Origin: Clostridiales bacterium
GTDB lineage: Bacteria; Bacillota; Clostridia; Lachnospirales; Lachnospiraceae
Length of the DNA: 64,000 nt
Direction: 5' to 3'
Assembly (NCBI GenBank): GCA_018365455.1
Contig: JAGZJZ010000019.1
Coordinates: forward strand, 1-64,000
Below, one piece after another: positions 25,961 to 34,946 of this stretch. Position numbers and translations under genes: made by a program. How positions within the stretch are numbered: the first letter of the stretch is position 1; the number at the start of each line of letters is the position of its first letter. The notes under the pieces were generated by a model, which ran no database searches, was not told where the DNA came from, and saw nothing but the letters and a program-made list of their open reading frames with translations.

Positions 25961-27305
25961 AAAAAACATTCGAAAACTATTGCCATGCCTGTTGATCCTA
26001 TTCGTGCTAACAAATTTGATGGTTCAGGCATTCGTAACAGTGTCACCGGTATTAGCAGAGGAATTTCACGTCTCAGCCAGTAAAGTGAGTATGATTGTGA
26101 CACTCAGCACGGTAGCCCTTGGCGTCTGCAGCGTAGTCTATGGGACGCTTTCCGATTACATTCCGGTGAAGAAACTGCTGCTTTTGGGCACTGCCGTATT
26201 TGTGTCTGGATCTGCATTTGGACTGTTGTTCCAGAATTATTTTTATATGGTAGTGGCAGCAAGGGTTCTGCAGACCGTAGGCCAGGCGGCAATCAGTTCT
26301 CTTTATCTGGTGATCACCTCACGGTATACGAAAGGGAAAGAAAAGCTGAAGTACTTTGCCTGGTTCACAGCCTGTTTCCAGATCGCCCAGGCGTGCGGTG
26401 CACTGGCGGGAGGTGTATTTGCCACCTATGTCGATTGGAAAGCGCTGTTTGTCATTTCCCTGGCGGCAGCTGTCTTTATACCGGTTATATGGAAGTATGC
26501 TCCGGTAGAAAATGAAGGAAAGTTAAAGCATGTGGATGTGCCGGGCATTGGACTGTTCAGCATCTGTATTGTAGTGATTATGTTGATGCTGAGTGATTTC
26601 AAGCCTGTTTATGCAGTGATTGAAATACTGATGTTGGCTGTATTTTGCGTTTACATCAGCAAGAGAGAAGATGCATTTGTCACACCGGCATTTTTTCGGA
26701 AAAATAAAAAATACACAAAGACCGTCATATTGGTATTTGCCCTTTATCTGTCACAATTTGTGTTTGCTTTTATTTGTACGTTTGTTGTAAATACCCTGTA
26801 TCCCAGGTCTCTGGACCTGGTTTCCTACATTTTGCTGCCGGGATACATTGCAGCAGCAGTTGTGGGCATGAATGGCGATAAGATTACGGCTCGCCTGGGC
26901 AGATATCAGACAATCAGCCTTGGGGCGTTCCTTATTTTCCTGGGCCTCTTGAGTGGGGCATTGTTCATGAATAAAGGCAAAATAATGCTTAGTATGGCGG
27001 GGGTTTTATTTTTTGCAGGGTACAATACGATTTATTCCCCCATGCTGGATACTGTAACCGGCGCACTGCCTCCCGCTGAAGTTGGCAGAGGCATCGGCAT
27101 CAATGATCTGACGATCAATATCAGTTCCTCCATAGGCGTTGCAATATGCAGCCGTTTTATGATCGTGGATTATTTACAGCAGCATGGAATTGCCCCGGTG
27201 TCAGAAAACGTTTATATATACAGTAACATTTTAATGATTTTGTCCCTGGCAGCTATGATCAGTTTGATTAACTTCCGTAAATCAATGAAGGTATTTTATA
27301 AATAA
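25944..27305 (+). CDS. MFS transporter (DHA1-like)
   Basis: A 453-residue membrane protein with about 12-14 hydrophobic segments. The loop 2-3 MFS signature is present as YGTLSDYIPVKKLLL, and VLQTVGQAAISSLYLVITS fits the drug:H+ antiporter-1 family. ATG 25944 follows GGGAGG and lies inside the nucleoside hydrolase gene, so the two are coupled. By context it may move nucleosides or bases, but sequence alone places it only among efflux-like MFS proteins. Confidence 0.87.
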   Translation: MDVQNEKNIRKLLPCLLILFVLTNLMVQAFVTVSPVLAEEFHVSASKVSMIVTLSTVALGVCSVVYGTLSDYIPVKKLLLLGTAVFVSGSAFGLLFQNYFYMVVAARVLQTVGQAAISSLYLVITSRYTKGKEKLKYFAWFTACFQIAQACGALAGGVFATYVDWKALFVISLAAAVFIPVIWKYAPVENEGKLKHVDVPGIGLFSICIVVIMLMLSDFKPVYAVIEILMLAVFCVYISKREDAFVTPAFFRKNKKYTKTVILVFALYLSQFVFAFICTFVVNTLYPRSLDLVSYILLPGYIAAAVVGMNGDKITARLGRYQTISLGAFLIFLGLLSGALFMNKGKIMLSMAGVLFFAGYNTIYSPMLDTVTGALPPAEVGRGIGINDLTINISSSIGVAICSRFMIVDYLQQHGIAPVSENVYIYSNILMILSLAAMISLINFRKSMKVFYK

Positions 27306-27334
27306 TTATCCGAAAAGACCTAACTTTTTTGTTA

Positions 27335-27355
27335 TTGTATTATACCGGTATACAA
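27335..27355. promoter_or_regulatory. Palindromic operator candidate before the DUF1349 gene
   Basis: TATACCGGTATA (27341-27352) is a perfect 12-bp palindrome flanked by TTGTA on the left and CAAG on the right, 48 bases before the gene start. It resembles operator sites of dimeric repressors. No cognate regulator is identifiable nearby. Confidence 0.5.
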
Positions 27356-27399
27356 GGTATGATGAAAGAAAAACGTAATAACAAGCAGGAGGAAAGATT

Positions 27400-27952
27400 A
27401 TGGACTACTCTAATTTTAAATGGAACATGGATACAGAAAGTACGTCAGATGAAAACGGAATACATATTTACGCACAGGAAAAGACAAATTACTTTGTAAA
27501 CCCTATCGATGGCAGTGTTGAGACATATGCCCCATTTTTCTATCAGGAAGTGGAAGGAGATTTTGTACTGCGCTCAAAAGTGAGCCATGATTTTACCGAT
27601 GTTTACGATGCATGCATTTTGATGGCATTTGAGAATGAGCATTTATGGGCAAAAGCATGTTTTGAGTATACGGACATCGGCACCCATTCTGTAGTAACGG
27701 TTATGACGAATCAGACGTCTGATGATGCAAATGGTGTCAATATAGAAGGAAACCAGGTATGGCTTCAGCTGGCAAGAAAAGACAATGTCTTCGCAGTACA
27801 CTATTCATTGGATGGAGAGAACTATAAGATGGCTAGAATTTGTTCTCTCCCTATGCAGAAAAAGATTCATGGTGGGCAAAGGGGGCGTGCGTCATTTTGA
27901 GGATGTTGTCCTGGAACAGCGCACGCTGTGTGATATACGTGGGGGTAAATAA
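27400..27952 (+). pseudogene. DUF1349 family protein, frameshifted near the C-terminus
   Basis: The frame opened at ATG 27400 (behind AGGAGG) encodes a DUF1349 beta-sandwich protein up to about residue 155 (ARICSLPMQKK), then ends early at 27900. The normal C-terminus is found in the +1 frame from about 27863: VGKGGVRHFEDVVLEQRTL, ending at the TAA at 27950. A small deletion near 27860 of a length not divisible by three explains both. The product would lose its last strands. DUF1349 proteins are often carbohydrate-associated. Confidence 0.75.
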
Positions 27953-27961
27953 AATATATCT

Positions 27962-30900
27962 TTATAAAACCCTCATTAACATTTCTCCCGTATAACTTTC
28001 CTTACACCTGCAGACATCCTCCGGCGTTCCCTGGCAGACCACATATCCGCCATTGGTACCGCCTTCCGGTCCCAGGTCGATAATCCAGTCTGCATTTTTG
28101 ATTACCTGCAGGTTATGTTCGATTAGAATAACGGTATTTTTGTTCTGCACGATTTTATCCAGGATGATGAGCAAATTCTGAATATCGCTGAAATGAAGTC
28201 CGGTTGTGGGTTCATCCAGCAGGTAAAGCGCTCTGTTGGAAGGGCTGACGGAGAGTTCGGTGGCAAGTTTAATCCGCTGGGCTTCTCCGCCGGATAAAGT
28301 CTGTGAACTCTGGCCTAATTGCAAATATCCCAGTCCGATTTCATTCAGAGTCTGCAGGATCAAGGAAAGTTTTCGATGATCGTAGAAGAACAGGAAAGCT
28401 TCATCAATGCTCATATCCATTACTTCTGCTATATTTTTACCATTATAAGAGACAGCCAGAGTCTCATCATGAAATTTTCTGCCTTTACACATGGGGCATT
28501 CAACGGCAGCGGAGGGCATAAACTGTGTGTCCAGGGACTGGTATCCATAACCATGGCAGACCGGACACTGCCCGTCTTTACTGTTAAAGCTGAAGTGGCT
28601 CTGTTTAAAATGCTTTTCTCTGGCTGCATCTGTCTGGGCAAATAAAATGCGAATTTCATCCATGATACCCGTGTATGTGGCAGGTGTGGAACGGCTGGAA
28701 CGTCCAATGGGTTTTTGTGTGATATGAATAATTTTGTCAAAATGACCGGCACCAGTTACAGAGGCATAAGCGCTGTGAGTTATATTTTTTCCATCCGGAT
28801 AGTTCTGGATACCCGGAAGAATACCCTGCGCCACTAAGGTGCTTTTACCGGATCCGCTGACTCCTGTAATGCAGATAATAGCATGTACCGGAAATGAAAT
28901 ACTGATATTCTTCAGGTTATTCCCGTTCACTCCTTCCAGACAGACCCATTTATCTTTTTCTAGAGCAGGAGTTCTTCCCGGTATGCTTACCAGTTTTTTA
29001 CCGGAGAGGTAAGCGCCTGTTTCCGACACCTTATTTTGCATCAGCTCTTTTGGAGTGCCCTGCGCAGTGATATATCCACCGGCTTCCCCCGCTGAAGGAC
29101 CGATATCAATAATTTTATCGGCTGCAAGCATCACCTGTATGCCATGTTCCACTATGATGACTGTGTTTCCCAGATCCCTCAGTTTCTTTATGAGAGTTAA
29201 AAGCTTATGGGTATCTTTGGGATGCAGTCCTGTTGTGGGTTCGTCTAAGATATACAGTATATTGGATATTCCGCTGCTCAGCTGTGTGACCAGCAGCAGC
29301 CGCTGCAGTTCTCCGCCGGATAAGGTTGGCGCTGGGCGGTCTAAGGTTAAATAGGAGAGTCCCGCGCTGATATAATCAGATAACCGTTTGTACATTGTTT
29401 TTAGAATTGGAAATGCTAAATTCATTTTTAAAGGTTCCAGCCTGTCTGGTAATTCCGTAATCCAGTTTCTCAGTTCTTCCAGAGACATTTGAACCACATC
29501 CGGAAACCGGGTATCTGCAATGGTAACCATCCGGCTTTCTGCAAAAAGTCTTTCTCCATTACAGGAATCACAGGTTTTAGCTGTCATATAGGTTTCTTCG
29601 ATTTGTTTTGCCGTATCCTGAGAGCTGGATTGAAGCAGCCGGTGAATGATATGGTATGCACCTTCTACCTTGCGTGTAATCGTTCCGTTTCTTCCATTCC
29701 GGTTTTCATAGGTGAAAGAGACCTCTTTTTCCCCTGCGCCAAACAATGCTTTTTCTCTAAATGCCTCAGGAAGGTCTTTCCAGGGGAGTTCCAGATCTAT
29801 ATGCTCATCCATAGCAAGTGCAAGCACTTCTCCCTTCATCCAGTTGGCATTGGGAGATTTCATGAATTTGCGCAGATTGCCCCAAAATGGAGAAGCACCA
29901 TCTAATAAGGATAATTCAGGATTGGTAATGATCTTATGGACATCTGGCTCCATGGTTCGTCCAAGACCTTTGCATACGGGACACATGCTTTCGGGGTTAT
30001 TGAAACTGAAGCTGGCAGGGGTTAATTCAAAGAGAACATGGTCGCAGTGATAGCACATTTGTGTGGTCTGAAAGTGCAGCTCATCGGGTGGATTGCCGGG
30101 ATAAGCAAGCGTCACCGTGATAGCCCCGCTGCCTGTTTTCAATGCTTTTTCAACAGAAGATTTTAACCGGCTGTAATATGAATCGGTACTGTTCATATCT
30201 TCTGAGTCCAATTCAGGTACGATGAATGTATCAAATGCAGAATCAGAATGAATCGGACGTATTTCCTGAACAGTTCCGGGGGTACAGTTTTGCAGAAGGC
30301 GGATTATTTCAAAGGCGGTAAGGGGTTCAATGGCTTGTCCGCATTCCGGACAGTGCCGGACACCGATATTAGCAAATAAAGACCGAAGAAAATCATACAT
30401 ATCGCTCATGGTGCCAACCGTGGATCTGGGATTTCTGTTTATATTCCGCTGTGATATGGCGATGGCAGGCGGAAGGCCGGTAATCTGGTCAAATTTAGGC
30501 TTATCCATCAGCTTAAATGAAGCGCGTTCAGAAAGGGACATGCTTTCAAAGAAGCGCTGCTGGCTTTCTGCAAATATGGTATCAAAAGCAAGACTTGATT
30601 TTCCGCTTCCGCTCACTCCGGTCATGACGGTAATTTTTCCATAGGGGATGGTTACATCAATATTTTTTAGATTATTTTGTCTTGCCCCTTTTATGACAAT
30701 TCCATCGGCATGTGTTTCCCTATTCTCATCGTCGGAAGTGAGGAAAATATCAGCAGGATCAGGAGCTGTTTCTGTATTTTGATTATCCTTGTATTTTTTC
30801 AGGATTTCAACGGAGGATGCCCCGATATGCACATTTCCGGTCTTTTCAAAGCCTCTGTCATCCAGCCACTTCGGCCAATGGGCTAACCAGTCTGGCAGAC

Positions 30901-31660
30901 GGCAGTCCTCCACCCGGTCTGCCTCTGGATGATACAGGCTAAAACCCAAAAAAGGAGTTTTGTCAAAGCAATCCAGTTGTGATACTTTAATCCTGCCATG
31001 TGCTTCCTCGATGGATAAGATGCGGGCGGTAGTTAAGGCGATGGGATTGGGACGAACCGGAGAGCGGGATGCGAATACGCCGGTTCTGGGTGCATTTTCA
31101 TAAGGCGGCTGGCAGTCCAGAGCTCTGCGGTAAACCGGTTTGTCAAATTTGTCAAACCACCAGCAGATTTTTATATGGGAATACCCCTCTAAGAGAGCGG
31201 CGTAGTCATGAAAATGTTCTTGTATTTCCAGAAAGTATTCGCCCTTTTCCTTATGGATGGTACCAAGCGGCAGAAAACCATTGTATGCCAAAATACCTGG
31301 GGATTCCGGTTTACCCGGAGAATGTGGTGTAAAACAATCTTTGACACAATCTTCGTTTGGGAAGTAAGCCTTGATATCATATAGCTCCAGAACTTCCTCC
31401 TCGATGTGAGAACCATCAATGGTAAGGATGCCGGTTTTTTCATCTGCTTCATAAATCTTCACTGCTTTCTGTGAGAGGCAGGAAGGGATCACATTTGCTG
31501 GAGTATGAAGCGGTTTGTAGATGATAATGATGTGGCTGAATTGGGAAATTAATTGCAGACCCTTGCGATATTCGCTTTTCAGGGCAAGCCGTTGTTTCCC
31601 GTTTTCTTTATAAAGAGTTCCGATAGGGGTGATGAGGTATTTTGTGTTATTTTTAGTCAT
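27962..31660 (-). CDS. TsaA-like / TrmO / UvrA-like ABC ATPase fusion protein
   Basis: A 1232-residue multidomain protein. Residues about 8-108 resemble a partial TsaA fold (LITPIGTLYKENG) without the signature loop. Residues about 128-250 are a TrmO-type domain with PLGTIHKEKG and the signature RTGVFASRSPVRPNPIAL. TrmO methylates t6A37 in tRNA using SAM. Residues about 318-1232 are UvrA-like: Walker A GVSGSGKSS (348-356) and GVSGSGKST, zinc-finger cysteine pairs, and signatures TLSGGELQR and TLSGGEAQR with DEPTTGLH after each. The segment between CPECGQ and the next zinc finger is short for the UvrB-binding domain. Start 31660 follows GGAGGAG. UvrA paralogs of this kind can give DNA-drug resistance. 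Confidence 0.88.
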   Translation of the reverse strand: MTKNNTKYLITPIGTLYKENGKQRLALKSEYRKGLQLISQFSHIIIIYKPLHTPANVIPSCLSQKAVKIYEADEKTGILTIDGSHIEEEVLELYDIKAYFPNEDCVKDCFTPHSPGKPESPGILAYNGFLPLGTIHKEKGEYFLEIQEHFHDYAALLEGYSHIKICWWFDKFDKPVYRRALDCQPPYENAPRTGVFASRSPVRPNPIALTTARILSIEEAHGRIKVSQLDCFDKTPFLGFSLYHPEADRVEDCRLPDWLAHWPKWLDDRGFEKTGNVHIGASSVEILKKYKDNQNTETAPDPADIFLTSDDENRETHADGIVIKGARQNNLKNIDVTIPYGKITVMTGVSGSGKSSLAFDTIFAESQQRFFESMSLSERASFKLMDKPKFDQITGLPPAIAISQRNINRNPRSTVGTMSDMYDFLRSLFANIGVRHCPECGQAIEPLTAFEIIRLLQNCTPGTVQEIRPIHSDSAFDTFIVPELDSEDMNSTDSYYSRLKSSVEKALKTGSGAITVTLAYPGNPPDELHFQTTQMCYHCDHVLFELTPASFSFNNPESMCPVCKGLGRTMEPDVHKIITNPELSLLDGASPFWGNLRKFMKSPNANWMKGEVLALAMDEHIDLELPWKDLPEAFREKALFGAGEKEVSFTYENRNGRNGTITRKVEGAYHIIHRLLQSSSQDTAKQIEETYMTAKTCDSCNGERLFAESRMVTIADTRFPDVVQMSLEELRNWITELPDRLEPLKMNLAFPILKTMYKRLSDYISAGLSYLTLDRPAPTLSGGELQRLLLVTQLSSGISNILYILDEPTTGLHPKDTHKLLTLIKKLRDLGNTVIIVEHGIQVMLAADKIIDIGPSAGEAGGYITAQGTPKELMQNKVSETGAYLSGKKLVSIPGRTPALEKDKWVCLEGVNGNNLKNISISFPVHAIICITGVSGSGKSTLVAQGILPGIQNYPDGKNITHSAYASVTGAGHFDKIIHITQKPIGRSSRSTPATYTGIMDEIRILFAQTDAAREKHFKQSHFSFNSKDGQCPVCHGYGYQSLDTQFMPSAAVECPMCKGRKFHDETLAVSYNGKNIAEVMDMSIDEAFLFFYDHRKLSLILQTLNEIGLGYLQLGQSSQTLSGGEAQRIKLATELSVSPSNRALYLLDEPTTGLHFSDIQNLLIILDKIVQNKNTVILIEHNLQVIKNADWIIDLGPEGGTNGGYVVCQGTPEDVCRCKESYTGEMLMRVL

Positions 31661-31759
31661 TTTTCTCCTCCGGTTTCATTTGGATTCACGCAAAATATGA
31701 CGCACAGTGGTCAGAAAGCAAGTTTCAGACTCTCTGGGTCTCTGGTGGAATGCTTCTAC

Positions 31760-31788
31760 CTTATACCCTCACATCATGTGAGAGTCAA
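31760..31788 (-). promoter_or_regulatory. Promoter with embedded operator for the UvrA-like fusion gene
   Basis: On the minus strand, TTGACT (31788-31783) and TATAAG (31765-31760) are separated by 17 bases. The spacer contains the perfect palindrome CTCACAT-G-ATGTGAG. The layout, an operator between -35 and -10, is like that of MerR-family promoters, although those usually have a 19-bp spacer. The gene starts about 100 bases downstream. Confidence 0.65.
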
Positions 31789-31809
31789 GCGTAAGCTTTT
31801 CACCGCTAT

Positions 31810-32085
31810 TTATTGCCGTAAATAAGCCCGGTTTCGGATTGCAGCCATGATAAAAAGAGCTGCAATAAACAATGACAGTATCAGCACGGACTGGGTTCCC
31901 TGTAACCATGACTGCCCCTGTACCATGCCATTTACAGTGTGGATAAACCAGCGGATCGGGCTGATTACACTGATTTTCTGCAGCATGGGCGGCATTTTTT
32001 CCAAAGCAATAAATGTTCCTCCCAGGAGGGATAAGAAGATTGCAAAACAGGCGGCAAACAGATTTACCTGCATTTCCTGACGAAA
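31810..32085 (-). pseudogene. C-terminal remnant of an ABC-2 type transporter permease
   Basis: About 90 residues with the ABC-2 permease ending: FLSLLGGTFIALEKMPP, ISPIRWFIHTVNGM and a last hydrophobic helix ILSLFIAALFIMAAI. The frame is closed by a stop codon at 32086-32088 just upstream, there is no ribosome-binding site, and the rest of the permease is absent. It is a 5'-deleted remnant. The rest of the 31661-32404 interval holds a promoter and a palindrome but no intact gene. Confidence 0.75.
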
Positions 32086-32141
32086 TTAAAATGCCATGCA
32101 AATTCCAAAGGCTGAAACTTTTGTAAAAGGACTTTAGATGG

Positions 32142-32198
32142 ATAGTTACTGCATATAGTTTACGTAACATAATTATGTAAACTATATGCAGTACTATG
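32142..32198. repeat. Long palindrome, copy 1
   Basis: Left arm 32147-32167 (TACTGCATATAGTTTACGTAA split as 10+11) pairs with 32173-32193 around the loop CATAA, with a single mismatch in 21. The inner 29 bases are almost the same as those of the palindrome at 33469-33521, while the outer arms differ in sequence but still pair. Confidence 0.85.
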
Positions 32199-32404
32199 AT
32201 TTATAAAAATAATATTATCTATTTTTAAATTAATAGCGTTTAGTGATTGGTTATATAGCAAGCCTTTTAATTTATGAGTTTATTATATCAAGATAGAAGG
32301 GAGTTACAAAAGAATATGTGAATAACCTGGTATATTTATAGAATTTGATTAATAGGTATTTATGAGAGTTTATTACCAGGAAACTATGAAAAGAGGGGGG
32401 CCAT

Positions 32405-33391
32405 ATGTGCACAGCTATGACACTGCAAACTACGGAAGGTGAAACTTTTTTTGGCAGAACAATGGATTTTTCTTTTCCATTAGATCCGGAGCTTTATATT
32501 GTGCCCCGAAATTATGTATGGAGCAACAACAAAAGATCAGCTAAAATATTTAATCAATATAGTTTTATGGGAATCGGACAGGATATCTCTGGTTTGATTT
32601 TTGTAGACGGGGTAAATGAGATGGGATTTGCCGCGGCTGTACTATATTTTCCGGGATATGCCTATTATGAAACAGTTGATTATCCCAATACGAACAAAAT
32701 TTCCATTGCAGCCATCGAATTGGTGAATTTTTTGTTAGGTATGTGTGCGAATGTTTCGCAGGCAAAATCGCTGATGAAAAGGATTACAATCATTGGAGTG
32801 GAAGATTCCTTAACGAATTCTATAGCACCGCTTCACTGGATGGTTACAGACAAAAGTGGAAAATCCATGGTAATTGAAAGTACGAAGAGCGGACTTCATC
32901 TATATGATAATCCAATCGGCGTACTTTCCAATAGTCCCGATTTTAATTGGCACATGACCAATCTTCGCAATTTCATGAATCTATCCCCAAACCAATCAGA
33001 AAATGAAAAGTGGGGGGATGTAGAATTATCGCCATTCGGGCAGGGTAGTGGCACGATTGGTTTACCTGGAGATTACTCGCCGCCATCCAGATTTGTCAGG
33101 ACATCCTTTCAAAAAAGCCATGTGCCAACTCCATCCAGCAGGAGAGAAGCAGTCATCACCGCTTTTCATATATTGGAAGGTGTCTCGATACCAAAAGGAA
33201 TTGTCACTACACATCGGGGAACCGATGATTTTACACAATATACAGCATTTATGAATGTCAATACCGGCGAATATTTTTACAAAACCTATTACAATTGTCA
33301 AATTATGAGGGCAGAGATGCACAGTGATGAGATTAGTGGTAAGGAACCGGTGTCCCTGGGGAAATTAATGCCTGCCGGTACATGTAACTGA
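32405..33391 (+). CDS. Choloylglycine hydrolase family protein (linear amide C-N hydrolase)
   Basis: A 328-residue Ntn-hydrolase. After Met removal Cys2 is the nucleophile, with Arg18 and Asp21 in GRTMDF, Asn in SNSPDFNWH and Arg in PPSRFVR all as expected. No signal peptide, so it is cytoplasmic. Family members hydrolyse conjugated bile salts, penicillin V or N-acyl homoserine lactones. The position that is usually Asn in bile-salt hydrolases appears to be Tyr81 here (AVLYFPGYAYY), as in penicillin V acylases. Substrate is therefore open. Start 32405 follows GAGGGGGG. It is a single gene with a strong palindromic terminator. Confidence 0.9.
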   Translation: MCTAMTLQTTEGETFFGRTMDFSFPLDPELYIVPRNYVWSNNKRSAKIFNQYSFMGIGQDISGLIFVDGVNEMGFAAAVLYFPGYAYYETVDYPNTNKISIAAIELVNFLLGMCANVSQAKSLMKRITIIGVEDSLTNSIAPLHWMVTDKSGKSMVIESTKSGLHLYDNPIGVLSNSPDFNWHMTNLRNFMNLSPNQSENEKWGDVELSPFGQGSGTIGLPGDYSPPSRFVRTSFQKSHVPTPSSRREAVITAFHILEGVSIPKGIVTTHRGTDDFTQYTAFMNVNTGEYFYKTYYNCQIMRAEMHSDEISGKEPVSLGKLMPAGTCN

Positions 33392-33468
33392 GATTCTTAA
33401 CAGATGTTTTCGTATCATGTAGGAGAGGTGTTTTTGAGATATAAATATTTTTCTTGGATATTGAGAAT

Positions 33469-33523
33469 AAAACCAGCACTTAGTTTACATAATATAATTA
33501 TGTAAACTAAGTGCTGGTTTTTA
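33469..33523. terminator. Long palindrome, copy 2, with terminator properties
   Basis: A perfect 24-bp inverted repeat: left arm 33469-33492, loop TATAA, right arm 33498-33521, ending in TTTTT on the plus strand and starting with AAAA, so it can terminate in both directions. It lies 78 bases after the hydrolase gene. Its core, TAGTTTACATAA-YATAA-TTATGTAAACTA by halves, is shared with the copy at 32147-32193. Confidence 0.88.
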
Positions 33524-34160
33524 TAAATATTCCCCCGTATTGACATTCATATTTGGTGTTTTGGAAATACAGGCTCGCTAAATGTAAAATAATAGGATAA
33601 TGAGATGCTGAAATGCTTTAAGTCGGTACGCAGGCATTTGCTCCGAAATCCAAATCCATTAGGATTTCACACCTCATGATCCGGCATTGTCTGCTTAATA
33701 TCTGATGGGAGCCAATCGAATTCTATCTGCCAAAAACATTCGAGGAAGCTACGTAAAATATTATGAAGTATTATGAAGTGTAAAATATTATAAAGGTTAA
33801 TTTAACTTAGTTATATGAAAAATATAAATTGAGTTTATATAAATATTGGAAGAGTGATTTACAGGATATAAAAAACGATTCGTTTATAAATTAAGCATCT
33901 GATATCATAAATTTATGATTGGCATGAATTGAATTTGCTTATGAAAGAGATCGAAAATTATGTAAGCAGCTAAGATAGTCTTGCCCGCCAGTTACGCGGA
34001 CAAATACTAATTTTTCCGCTTAACTAGAGCGTAAATACAATAAATGTATAGGTATTTACACATATACAATATGCAAATACTGAAATTTTTACTTTCATGC
34101 TAAAACAGCTAACTTAAAAAAATACAACATTCCTATTCTGAAAGCTGTTCAATTAATTGC
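33524..34160. other. Non-coding AT-rich interval
   Basis: No credible gene is seen in about 640 bases. GTAAATAC (34031-34038) and GTATTTAC (34052-34059) form an inverted repeat with a 13-base loop. Stops occur in all frames. It may be decayed sequence. Confidence 0.5.
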
Positions 34161-34703
34161 TCAGAAAATGCCGCTTCGAAAGCGGTTGAAATAATCAGCC
34201 ATGGTTTCCGGTGTTTCTACGGTTCCGTGCAAAAGCCATTCACACAGAATCTGGCGAAATCCGCCGCATACATAGAGATGACAGTAATATTCAAATCGTG
34301 TTTCCTCAATATCCTCACAGGGGAAAAAATTACTTGCCAACGGCGTGATTTTATCGAATGCCTTTTCAAAATAATCAAATAAATTCTTTTTATTTAAAAA
34401 GATCAGCATTTTCGCATATGGTTTCCAAAACCGGAATACAATTAAGGCATATTCATAATAGCTGCAGACCTGTTTTTTCTCAAGTTCACCGATAAATTTT
34501 TTGCAGATATCCTGTAAATAGCACTCAATAATTTCATCCTTTCCTGTAAAATTCCTATAAAAAGTTTTACGAACCAACTGAGCACGTTCAGCAATATCTG
34601 TTACGGTAATCTCTTCGTATGACTTTTCTTTCAATAATTGCATGAAAGAATTAGTAATCATTTGACGTGATCGAATAGAGATCGGGTTATTACTTTTCTC
34701 CAT
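34161..34703 (-). CDS. TetR family transcriptional regulator
   Basis: A 180-residue regulator with an N-terminal TetR helix-turn-helix: SRQMITNSFMQLLKEKSYEEITVTDIAERAQL then VRKTFYRNFTGKDEII. The C-terminal part (about 70-180) is a typical all-helical ligand domain similar to TetR_C_33-type proteins. I start it at ATG 34703 behind AAGG; a TTG at 34730 would add nine residues. It is divergent from the EFR1 ferredoxin gene, and the region between has palindromic operator-like sites, so it likely represses that gene. Confidence 0.9.
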   Translation of the reverse strand: MEKSNNPISIRSRQMITNSFMQLLKEKSYEEITVTDIAERAQLVRKTFYRNFTGKDEIIECYLQDICKKFIGELEKKQVCSYYEYALIVFRFWKPYAKMLIFLNKKNLFDYFEKAFDKITPLASNFFPCEDIEETRFEYYCHLYVCGGFRQILCEWLLHGTVETPETMADYFNRFRSGIF

Positions 34704-34856
34704 TTTATACCTTGTTACATTGCAGTTCAATCTGCAAGCCTTTCTGTCTTTTCTTTTGTTTTCCTAATCCAATACTTTTTCTATAAATCAGATGATATGG
34801 ACTTGAGAATACAATGACACAAACCATAGATCATTGTGTAACCTGGGGCAAAACTA

Positions 34857-34917
34857 TTGACACAAATGTGTAATTTGATTATACTCGACTTCAACAAATG
34901 ACACAAGTGTTACATTT
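34857..34917 (+). promoter_or_regulatory. EFR1 promoter with two operator-like repeats
   Basis: TTGACA (34857-34862), a 17-base spacer and TATACT (34880-34885) form a near-consensus promoter. ACACA-AA-TGTGT lies across the -35/spacer. A second site, TGACACAAGTGTTA, lies at 34900-34913 just past the start of transcription. A related CAATGACACAAA occurs at 34812. These fit TetR binding and repression by the divergent regulator. Confidence 0.7.
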
Positions 34918-34946
34918 GAATAGTGACAGAAATTGGAGGATAATTT

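Noticed and set aside
31769..32170. A 133-codon minus-strand ORF over the ABC-2 remnant
   Set aside because: The recognisable permease sequence is in a different frame. This one gives no family match by eye and begins inside the long palindrome.
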